DNA from: Porticoccus sp.
GTDB lineage: Bacteria; Pseudomonadota; Gammaproteobacteria; Pseudomonadales; Porticoccaceae
Assembly: GCA_002685455.1 (NCBI GenBank)
Contig: NYXF01000021.1
Coordinates: forward strand, 3,999 to 9,020
Length of the DNA: 5,022 bases
Direction of reading: 5' to 3'
A program made the position numbers and the translations under genes. The notes beneath the pieces are model-generated. The model searched no databases. It had not been told where the DNA came from and was given only the letters and a program-made list of their open reading frames with translations. This document shows positions 1-5,022 of the stretch, piece by piece. The first letter of the stretch is position 1. Each line of letters opens with the position of its first letter.

Positions 1-125
1 TGGAGTTCATTTTTCGCTGGGTGCTATAAAAGAGATATAGACTTTAATATTTTGTTCTAATGAATTAATCCGAATCATTAAATCAAATTTATGAAAGAGA
101 AAAAAAATTTAATTTAAGAAAATAT
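1..125. other. Left-edge region with no assignable gene
   Basis: No confident gene is visible here. On the plus strand one frame is open from the edge to a TAA at 58-60 (19 codons), so it could be the tail of a gene from outside. On the minus strand an ATG at 10-8 runs off the left edge, and a 23-codon frame runs from an ATG at 78-76 to a TGA at 9-7. The promoter-like element at 82-90 points left, which favours a minus-strand gene starting here. The 23-codon frame starts only three bases after that element, too close for a normal leader, so the ATG at 10 is the better start. Bases 91-125 are A-rich and are the 3' flank of the gene ending at 126. Confidence 0.4.
82..90 (-). promoter_or_regulatory. 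Promoter-like element AAATTTGAT
   Basis: On the minus strand this reads AAATTTGAT, the same nine bases found ahead of three genes in the window. It is followed by an AT-rich stretch and, 71 bases further on, by the ATG at 10-8. The likely target is a minus-strand gene that leaves the window on the left. It resembles the mimivirus early promoter AAAATTGA; a promoter role is inferred from position and recurrence. Confidence 0.45.
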
Positions 126-737
126 TTATTGTTCTTGATTGTAGTAGGGTACAATGAATATTATGCCTCTATATGAATCACCTCTTTTTTCAATGTTATA
201 GCGTTCGTCTTCGAGATAGTCCCAATAATGATCAAATAAATTGATATTCATATTATCTATGAATTTTATACGTTCCATACCTATAAGAGAGTCATAACAT
301 CTGCTTCTTTCTGAAAATTCACACCACCTTGTATGTTTAAGTATAAAGTTTTTATTACCATATATTTCAATCTGCTGACAAATAATATCTCTTGGTTTTA
401 ATTGGTTATAATATCCTTCATACATTATATTATCTTTTCTTGCCTTATCGGAGTAAATTAACCACTCATTGCCTTTGCCTATGGGATATCTATATTGAAA
501 AGGATTTTCTGGTTTTAGTAATGTATCTTCTATCACCATATGATTAGGTGAAAATAAGTGAAAAGAAAGGATATTTTTATGAAAGTTAATTTGTAAAGAT
601 CTATCATGTTTTATACTATTCATCAAAATCTGATAGAGATAAATGATTAATTCTTTAGGCAAACCGAATCTTTTTCCCAATTGGGAAAAGACCTTCTTCT
701 TCTCTTGTTCTCTGGATAGGAGAGTGATTTCACCCAT
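126..737 (-). CDS. Hypothetical protein, 203 residues
   Basis: I do not recognise this protein. It starts at the ATG at 737-735, 47 bases after a promoter-like element, and ends with TAA at 128-126. It is intact, with no signal peptide or membrane segment. The N-terminus is charged (residues 9-15 include E-Q-E-K-K-K). Residues 26-39 (LPKELIIYLYQILM) resemble the start of an F-box-type helix, L-P-x-E-hydrophobic, but no full F-box can be followed. The rest is rich in Tyr, Trp, Asn and Ile and looks like a folded soluble domain. It lies downstream of the 207-residue gene on the same strand, which has a similar L-P-x-E segment, so the two could be distant relatives of one virus family; this is a weak inference. 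Length, start signal and codon use support a real gene. Confidence 0.8.
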   Translation of the reverse strand: MGEITLLSREQEKKKVFSQLGKRFGLPKELIIYLYQILMNSIKHDRSLQINFHKNILSFHLFSPNHMVIEDTLLKPENPFQYRYPIGKGNEWLIYSDKARKDNIMYEGYYNQLKPRDIICQQIEIYGNKNFILKHTRWCEFSERSRCYDSLIGMERIKFIDNMNINLFDHYWDYLEDERYNIEKRGDSYRGIIFIVPYYNQEQ

Positions 738-784
738 ATTAGTAAGACTCTTATTGTATTTTAATAATGATAAAAATAATCATA

Positions 785-793
785 ATCAAATTT
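785..793 (-). promoter_or_regulatory. Promoter-like element AAATTTGAT ahead of the 203-residue gene
   Basis: On the minus strand this is AAATTTGAT followed by an AT-only run, 47 bases before the ATG at 737. It begins three bases after the TAA (798-796) of the gene upstream, so the promoter lies directly against the end of the neighbouring gene. A similar AAATTTGA at 825-818 lies inside the upstream coding region, lacks the final T and is probably chance. Confidence 0.55.
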
Positions 794-795
794 TT

Positions 796-1419
796 TTAAA
801 ATGTAGGATAACTAAATTCAAATTTACCTCCTTCTCTTAGACGCTTACTAGTGTAATTTTCTTTGTAAGAACCACAAAGAGGATCAAATATTTTCATAAA
901 TTGTATATTATCATCAATACAATTATCAATAGGAACTAAATATTCATTCCAATCACTATTTATTTCTTTAGGCATTAAATGTTCGGAGAAATAATATGGA
1001 TTTCTATATTGAATTAAGTAATGCATATGTTTTTCAACAACATCAACTTCTGTATCATTCTTACAGAAATCGCATTGACATCCCATAATCCATTTTTTAT
1101 TTTCGGGTAAAGTGTTGAATGGTAGATGTAAGAAATGAATATTTTTCTGTCTGCTTTCCCATAAAGTATATTTTACATAGTTATTATATTCTAACCATGA
1201 AGGTGGTTTAGCTGTTTGGGGGACATAATCTCTCCAGAATCCTTTCCATGTCATAATATAAATACGTTTTTGAATTTCATTCGGTAAATATTTTATCATA
1301 TATTTTATATCGGTTTCTATTAGTTTTTTGTGTTTTTTCATTTGTAGTTTTTTTTTCTTATTTATCTGTTTTCTATGTTGTGATTTTATCTTATTTTTGA
1401 TTCTTTTTTTATGATTCAT
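796..1419 (-). CDS. Hypothetical protein, 207 residues, basic N-terminus and CxCxxC cluster
   Basis: I do not recognise the family. The ATG is at 1419-1417 and the TAA at 798-796. Residues 1-33 are mostly Lys, Arg, Gln and Asn, resembling a nuclear or nucleic-acid-binding tail. Residues 45-59 (LPNEIQKRIYIMTWK) look like an F-box-type opening helix, followed by a Trp- and Tyr-rich stretch at residues 58-91. Cys114, Cys116 and Cys119 form a C-x-C-x2-C cluster that could bind metal, although no full zinc-finger pattern follows; single cysteines at 167 and 182 could contribute. There is no signal peptide or membrane segment. Later starts at Met27 or Met41 would remove the basic tail. The gene is divergent from the plus-strand gene at 1489, and unlike its neighbours it has no AAATTTGAT ahead of its start, so it may belong to another expression class. 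A real gene is likely; its function is unknown. Confidence 0.8.
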   Translation of the reverse strand: MNHKKRIKNKIKSQHRKQINKKKKLQMKKHKKLIETDIKYMIKYLPNEIQKRIYIMTWKGFWRDYVPQTAKPPSWLEYNNYVKYTLWESRQKNIHFLHLPFNTLPENKKWIMGCQCDFCKNDTEVDVVEKHMHYLIQYRNPYYFSEHLMPKEINSDWNEYLVPIDNCIDDNIQFMKIFDPLCGSYKENYTSKRLREGGKFEFSYPTF

Positions 1420-1450
1420 AATAGCAATTATGATTCTTAATATTTAAATA

Positions 1451-1459
1451 AAATTTGAT
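1451..1459 (+). promoter_or_regulatory. Promoter-like element AAATTTGAT ahead of the 82-residue gene
   Basis: AAATTTGAT followed by AATTATTATT lies 29 bases before the ATG at 1489 on the plus strand. It is the only plus-strand copy and stands before the only plus-strand gene, which supports a directional promoter role. It lies in the 69-base divergent gap shared with the 207-residue gene; no copy faces that gene. Confidence 0.6.
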
Positions 1460-1488
1460 AATTATTATTTATCTTTCTTTTAATAAAG

Positions 1489-1737
1489 ATGTCTTTAAAA
1501 CTTGTTGTGAATAAAAGCAAATATTGTCACATTCATGGGAAGAGATATGCGAGGGATATTAGAAGAGAAAATAGAGAATCGCAAGATATTCAAAATTTAA
1601 GGATCTTACTCCGTGATAAATATAATGAATTATTATATAATGAAATTTTATTAACCAAAAGTGAGGAATCTTTAAGTAAACAAAAACAAAAAAAATACGA
1701 AGAATTAATGAGAAGAATTAAACAGATTAGAGAATGA
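1489..1737 (+). CDS. Small hypothetical charged, helical protein, 82 residues
   Basis: I do not recognise this protein. The ATG at 1489 follows a promoter-like element and an AT-rich leader, and translation ends at tandem TGA codons (1735-1737 and 1738-1740). The N-terminus (residues 1-20) has a Cys-x-His-x-His patch at residues 13, 15 and 17, too little to call a metal site. From about residue 24 to the end it is strongly charged (Arg, Lys, Glu) with regularly spaced Leu and Ile, so it is probably a long alpha helix or coiled coil and may oligomerise or bind a partner. There is no signal peptide or membrane segment. It is the only plus-strand gene in the window and faces the AN1 gene across 15 bases. 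The promoter element, double stop and terminal hairpin all support a real gene despite its size. Confidence 0.72.
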   Translation: MSLKLVVNKSKYCHIHGKRYARDIRRENRESQDIQNLRILLRDKYNELLYNEILLTKSEESLSKQKQKKYEELMRRIKQIRE

Positions 1738-1739
1738 TG

Positions 1740-1760
1740 AAATATAATTATTTTATATTT
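1740..1760. terminator. Hairpin between convergent genes, probable transcript end signal
   Basis: An exact 8-base inverted repeat, AAATATAA at 1740-1747 and TTATATTT at 1753-1760, encloses a 5-base loop. It starts three bases after the first stop of the plus-strand gene and its right arm covers the TAA of the minus-strand AN1 gene (1755-1753). Being symmetrical, it could end transcripts from both sides. In mimivirus, mRNA 3' ends fall at palindromic hairpins, which fits. The stem is purely A/T, so chance is possible. Confidence 0.5.
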
Positions 1761-1980
1761 TAATAACTTTACTACCTAACTTAGGATTATTTTTTTCAAT
1801 AATTTTGCAATTTTCAGATTTATAATCATAGGAACATTTATGACTATGAGGATTTTGATGAGCTACACAAAATTTAAATTCGCATTTACATGTAAAACTC
1901 ATTAGTTTTAGTTTTTTATTACAAAAGTGACATCTTTCATGTTTAGGTTTATATTCTTTATTTTGTTTTGTTTCTTTCAT
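1753..1980 (-). CDS. AN1-type zinc-finger protein, 75 residues
   Basis: Residues 17-49 match the AN1 zinc-finger pattern exactly: C17-x2-C20-x10-C31-x1-C33-x4-C38-x2-H41-x5-H47-x1-C49, which binds two zinc ions. Around it are typical family residues, F37 before C38, P44, and S-Y-D-Y at 50-53. The usual Gly after the C-x-C is Glu34 here. The tail (residues 59-75, with K-N-N-P and ending K-V-I-K-I) resembles the tail of eukaryotic A20/AN1 stress proteins, but there is no A20 finger; the first 16 residues are only a short charged stretch. AN1 domains bind ubiquitin or other proteins, and related host proteins act in stress and innate signalling, so a role in host interaction is plausible but inferred. 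The ATG at 1980 lies 40 bases after the RPB2 stop, with its own promoter-like element overlapping that stop. It could have been taken from a host gene. Confidence 0.9.
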   Translation of the reverse strand: MKETKQNKEYKPKHERCHFCNKKLKLMSFTCKCEFKFCVAHQNPHSHKCSYDYKSENCKIIEKNNPKLGSKVIKI

Positions 1981-1981
1981 G

Positions 1982-2026
1982 AATTAAATTTATTAGTAAA
2001 TATAAATAATAATATCAAATTTAATT
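1982..2026. repeat. 10-base inverted repeat at the 3' end of RPB2
   Basis: AATTAAATTT at 1982-1991 and its exact complement AAATTTAATT at 2017-2026 are separated by 25 bases. The right arm contains the RPB2 stop codon (2023-2021) and the left arm ends two bases from the AN1 start codon. In RNA this could form a hairpin at the end of the RPB2 transcript, like the 3'-end hairpins of mimivirus mRNAs. The arms are A/T only and the loop is long, so this is tentative. Confidence 0.35.
2014..2022 (-). promoter_or_regulatory. Promoter-like element AAATTTGAT ahead of the AN1 gene
   Basis: On the minus strand AAATTTGAT is followed by ATTATTATTT, very close to the run after the plus-strand copy at 1451-1459. 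It lies 33 bases before the ATG at 1980 and overlaps the first two bases of the antisense image of the RPB2 stop (2021-2022). A separate promoter here would allow the AN1 protein to be made independently of RPB2. Confidence 0.55.
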
Positions 2027-3871
2027 TGTTAAAATTCTTGGTCCAATACTCATTGTCATTAATTCTTGAATGAGAAGTTTACACGCGTAAGGTATATAAA
2101 TTTTAGTAAAATCTCCATAATTATTACATTTTTTACATTCATAAATATTTTCTTTATGATTACCAGTTGATATCATATTACATTCATTACAAATATAAAC
2201 ACTATATTTATCAGAAACATCCATCAATCTTTCTTTAAGAAAAGATGCTGCTCCATGAGCAATCATACAATCTCTTTCCATTTCACCGAATCTGAGTCCT
2301 CCGTGAGCCATTCTACCTTCAGCGGGTTGTCTTGTCATAGACACGATAGGACCACTTGCTCTACTATGAACCTTATCAGCTGACATGTGTTTTAGACGTT
2401 GATAATAAGTTGGTCCGATAAAGATTGAAGTTTTTAATTGATCTCCTGTAAACCCATTATATAATACTTCATTACCCATTCCTTCATATCCACAAGATTC
2501 TAAAGAATGAATAATATCATTTACATCTGTATTATTAAATCCGGTTCCATCACCTTGGAATCCTAATTCTGAGCATGTTTTACCTAAGATACATTCTAAG
2601 AGTTGAGCAATAGTCATTCTACTAGGGACAGCATGTGGATTCATAATAATATCTGGTACAATACCATCTTTTGTTCGTGGCATATCTTCTTGTCTGTATG
2701 TCATTCCTACTGTGCCTTTTTGCCCATGACGACTTGAAAATTTATCTCCAATTTGTGGTATTTTAATTTGTCTTATACGAGTATTACAAAATCGGTAACC
2801 ATCACTATTAATATCTACATAGTTTTTATCAATGATACCATATTCATTTGCTCTTGGAGTTGTGCTACAATCCCTATAATTATATTCTTTATTTTTAATA
2901 GGTATTACTTTTCCAATGATGATATCATTTGGAGAAATATATGTATTTTCTTCTACAAGACCATTCGGTGATAATTTTTCATAATTAGATGGTTTAGGAT
3001 AAAGTAATTTATCTTTATCTGGTTTACAGAATTTATCTTCATCGCCAGTTAATTGATTTTTTTGTTCTTCATCTTTATATGTTCTGTAAAATGTTGAAGA
3101 GAATAATCCTCTATCAATTGCGGATTGATTAATGATAACACTATCTTCTTGATTATATCCACTGTATGTAGCGATAGCTACAATAACATTATTTCCATTT
3201 GGGAGACTATTAAAATTTAGATATTTCATCATTTTAGTATTAATTAATGGTTTTTGCGAATAATGTAAAATATGTGAGAAAGTATCAAATCTTTGATTAA
3301 AATTAGTACAATGAACACCTACGGCTTGTTTTCCCATAGCAGATTGATATGTATTTCTAGGTGCCTGATTATGATTCAGAAATGGAATTGTATTTGCAAT
3401 AGCTCCTAGAATAAGAGATGGATTAATCTCATAATGTGTATATTTTTTATCAGTGAGTGAATAGTGATTGCCGATTAATGTATTTTCAACTTCATGAACA
3501 TCAATATATTCAATAAATGAATTATCCATAACTAATAAATCGGACCATGATTTATTTTTGATATCATTACTATTTGTATTATGAATATTATTATTGAATA
3601 ATGGTCTTATACATCTACCTCTATCAGAGAATATATAAACTGAATTATCAATAATAGAATATGATACTGAAATATGAGGATGTATGATACATTGATTTAT
3701 TAAATCTTTCATAGTATAAATCAATTCATTTTTATTTTCTGTATATCCTATCCAATCACCATTTATGAAAACTTTTGTTAATGATATTTTATTTATTTTA
3801 TATATATCAATATTTTCAAGATATGAATTATTAGATGTTCTATATAAGATAGATAACAATCCATAGAAATT
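2021..3871 (-). CDS. RPB2: RNA polymerase II-like second-largest subunit (RPB2), C-terminal part, in a shifted frame
   Basis: This frame is open from just after a TGA at 3874-3872 to the TAA at 2023-2021 and carries the C-terminal half of RPB2, the subunit that with RPB1 forms the active centre of DNA-directed RNA polymerase. Landmarks in order: KVFINGDWIG near 3750-3780; FIEYIDVHE; GYNQEDSVII (3131-3160), whose Glu-Asp pair lies beside the catalytic metals; GDKFSSRHGQKGT (2711-2749), with the two Lys that contact nucleic acid at the active site; PDIIMNPHAVPSRMT; RQPAEGRMAHGGLRFGEMER (about 2273-2335); and a C-terminal zinc-binding C-x2-C-x14-C-x2-C (about 2120-2196). It ends IGPRILTN, near the family's normal end. 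The RMAHGG segment replaces the usual RSRDGG. No intein or intron is seen. There is no believable start: the first possible one is a TTG at 3859-3857 in mid-domain, so this is the continuation of the upstream frame and not a separate gene. Confidence 0.95.
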   Translation of the reverse strand, partial: NFYGLLSILYRTSNNSYLENIDIYKINKISLTKVFINGDWIGYTENKNELIYTMKDLINQCIIHPHISVSYSIIDNSVYIFSDRGRCIRPLFNNNIHNTNSNDIKNKSWSDLLVMDNSFIEYIDVHEVENTLIGNHYSLTDKKYTHYEINPSLILGAIANTIPFLNHNQAPRNTYQSAMGKQAVGVHCTNFNQRFDTFSHILHYSQKPLINTKMMKYLNFNSLPNGNNVIVAIATYSGYNQEDSVIINQSAIDRGLFSSTFYRTYKDEEQKNQLTGDEDKFCKPDKDKLLYPKPSNYEKLSPNGLVEENTYISPNDIIIGKVIPIKNKEYNYRDCSTTPRANEYGIIDKNYVDINSDGYRFCNTRIRQIKIPQIGDKFSSRHGQKGTVGMTYRQEDMPRTKDGIVPDIIMNPHAVPSRMTIAQLLECILGKTCSELGFQGDGTGFNNTDVNDIIHSLESCGYEGMGNEVLYNGFTGDQLKTSIFIGPTYYQRLKHMSADKVHSRASGPIVSMTRQPAEGRMAHGGLRFGEMERDCMIAHGAASFLKERLMDVSDKYSVYICNECNMISTGNHKENIYECKKCNNYGDFTKIYIPYACKLLIQELMTMSIGPRILTN

Positions 3872-5022
3872 TCATTTGTAATTTCACACATCATTGAGAA
3901 ATTTTTAACGACTCCTATAGATTGACCTTCTGGAGTTTCTGTGGGACATATATATCCCCATTGTGAATTTTGAAGTTTTCTAGGAGCAATTAATTTACCG
4001 GTATTATCTACAGGAGTACTAATCCTTCTCATATGAGATAATGTGCTCATAAATGTTAAACGATTAAGAACTTGTGAAACACCTTGTTTATTAATATTAT
4101 TTTTCATACCCCAGTTACCAGTAGCTAATGCACTTTTCAATACATTTTCTGTATAATTAGATTTTATCATTTTTAAGATATTAATTTCATTAATGATGTT
4201 ACTATAATCTTCATTTATATTTAATAAACTTAATGAAACTTCTTTAATAATAGAATTTTTAATATCTTTGACAACTCTTGAAATACATTGATTGATTAAA
4301 TTACCCATTAAAACTCCAGTTGTTTCAATTCTCTTGTTACCATAAACATCGCGATTATTACAATTTTCTATACCTAAATAACATTTTAATAATTTATTTA
4401 GCATCAATCCAATATACTGTATTTTCTTTTTGTTATGATTTAAATGAGGGAGTAGATCTCTTTTAATAATATTTCTACAATAATCATATTTAATTTCATG
4501 TGAGAAATTAGAATTTGTATTATTAATATACTTCATCATATATTCAATCGCTGAGTTTTCTGTATTAATATAAGAGAAATCGGTTATTGATTTTTTTAAT
4601 ATTTTAATCATGATACTATCAATTTCAGAATTATTATTATCAATTATATTATAAATTATTTCCTTATCTGTTAAGCATCCTAAACATCTAAATAATACTA
4701 CAATAGGAATATCACTTTTTAAGTGGGGAAATTGAGCTGTAATATTATTATCATAAATAGATATCTTATTTGTTATACGAATACTGAGAGTCCTTGTTAG
4801 ACCAAAAGTTTTTGGATTACATGATTTAACCTCGCAATGATATTTATATTTACTAGATCCCTTATTATTTGAATATAGTTGAATAATATTAGGAATAACT
4901 TTTTCTTGTGTAATAACTACTTTTTCATTTCCATTAATAATTGTATATCCACCTACATCATATTTACATTCTGAATCTAAATTATCTTTATATACACAAT
5001 ACTTACTTTTTACTACAATAGG
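3793..5022 (-). CDS. RPB2: RPB2, N-terminal part, cut by the right edge and ending at a frame break
   Basis: The frame is open from the edge at 5022 for 409 codons to a TAA at 3795-3793. The first codons read PIVVKSKYC, matching the IPIM-RSK-C segment about 150-170 residues into eukaryotic RPB2, so the true start lies to the right of the window. Next come DVGGYTIINGNEKVVITQEK (4905-4964), the RPB2 protrusion and lobe core; FPHLKSDIPIVVLFRCLG; GVLMGNLINQ; LATGNWG with VSQVLNRLTFMSTLSHMRRI; PRKLQNSQWGYICPTETPEG; and QSIGVVKNFSMM. The ATG at 4611 lies in mid-domain and is not the start. After VKNFSMMCEITNEIS the frame leaves the family pattern and stops, while the pattern resumes in the frame of the C-terminal part with no residues missing. 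Together with that part and the missing N-terminus, total length would be about 1,150-1,180 residues, normal for RPB2. Confidence 0.93.
   Translation of the reverse strand, partial: PIVVKSKYCVYKDNLDSECKYDVGGYTIINGNEKVVITQEKVIPNIIQLYSNNKGSSKYKYHCEVKSCNPKTFGLTRTLSIRITNKISIYDNNITAQFPHLKSDIPIVVLFRCLGCLTDKEIIYNIIDNNNSEIDSIMIKILKKSITDFSYINTENSAIEYMMKYINNTNSNFSHEIKYDYCRNIIKRDLLPHLNHNKKKIQYIGLMLNKLLKCYLGIENCNNRDVYGNKRIETTGVLMGNLINQCISRVVKDIKNSIIKEVSLSLLNINEDYSNIINEINILKMIKSNYTENVLKSALATGNWGMKNNINKQGVSQVLNRLTFMSTLSHMRRISTPVDNTGKLIAPRKLQNSQWGYICPTETPEGQSIGVVKNFSMMCEITNEISMDCYLSYIEHLIIHILKILIYIK
3796..3871 (-). other. RPB2: Frame break within RPB2 (one base missing, or -1 shift)
   Basis: The two RPB2 frames overlap here. 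The downstream frame is closed by TGA at 3874-3872 and the upstream frame by TAA at 3795-3793, so the change must fall between. The needed change is -1, equal to one lost base. The distance from VKN to VFING is about 52 residues against about 49 in yeast, so no segment is missing. I read all the codons of the upstream frame here and found no X-XXY-YYZ slippery heptamer in the right phase; an AAATTTC at 3874-3868 is out of phase. An ordinary indel is therefore likeliest, sequencing or assembly error first. Confidence 0.85.

Noticed and set aside
738..795. Hairpin after the 207-residue gene (ATGAT and ATCAT around 758-774)
   Set aside because: The stem is only five bases with mismatches outside it, which is expected by chance in sequence this AT-rich.
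818..825. Fifth copy of AAATTTGA on the minus strand
   Set aside because: It encodes Lys-Phe-Glu in the C-terminus of the 207-residue protein, lacks the final T of the other four copies and is probably coincidental.
643..840. Plus-strand open frame of 65 codons
   Set aside because: It lies antisense over the start of the 203-residue gene, the gap and the end of the 207-residue gene, has low-complexity content and no promoter-like element.
2753..2971. Plus-strand open frame of 72 codons
   Set aside because: It is entirely antisense to a conserved part of RPB2 and is rich in Ile, Phe and Thr, as expected from a shadow of AT-rich coding sequence.
3793..3874. Intron or intein at the RPB2 break
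   Set aside because: The two frames overlap and no RPB2 residues or extra sequence separate them, so there is no room for an inserted element.
3868..3874. Slippery heptamer AAATTTC for programmed -1 frameshifting
   Set aside because: It has the right form, but its codons are not in phase with the upstream reading frame, and it touches the TGA of the downstream frame.
4609..4611. ATG at 4611 as the start of a separate gene
   Set aside because: The same frame stays open to the right edge and encodes conserved RPB2 segments, so this Met is internal.

Overview
The window looks like a fragment of a giant-virus genome (Nucleocytoviricota), most likely of the Mimiviridae-like order Imitervirales. 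The reasons are a eukaryote-style RNA polymerase II second subunit with virus-like segments, very AT-rich sequence, intron-free genes separated by only 15 to about 70 bases, small orphan genes, and a repeated AT-rich element ahead of start codons that resembles the AAAATTGA early promoter of mimiviruses. The order-level placement is inference; no other core virus gene is present to confirm it.

Layout from left to right. Bases 1-125 hold no gene I can name, but they contain a copy of the promoter-like element pointing left. Two hypothetical genes follow on the minus strand (126-737 and 796-1419). A small plus-strand gene (1489-1737) is divergent from the second of these. It converges, 15 bases apart, on a minus-strand gene for a 75-residue AN1 zinc-finger protein (1753-1980), with a hairpin across the junction. 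The rest (2021 to beyond 5022, minus strand) is RPB2, the second-largest RNA polymerase subunit, without roughly its first 150 residues, which lie past the right edge.

Three points deserve attention. RPB2 is split into two overlapping reading frames near 3796-3871, although both halves are otherwise well conserved and collinear with the family; this is either a one-base sequencing or assembly error, a real disruption, or an unusual recoding site. The element AAATTTGAT occurs in front of three of the four complete small genes and once at the left edge, always pointing at a start codon, and is probably the promoter core. Two of those promoters sit on or beside the stop codon of the gene upstream.

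RPB2 would form the catalytic core of the viral polymerase with RPB1. The AN1 protein may bind ubiquitin or other partners in the host cell. The other small genes have no assignable function. I found no tRNA, CRISPR array, mobile element or obviously new multi-gene system.
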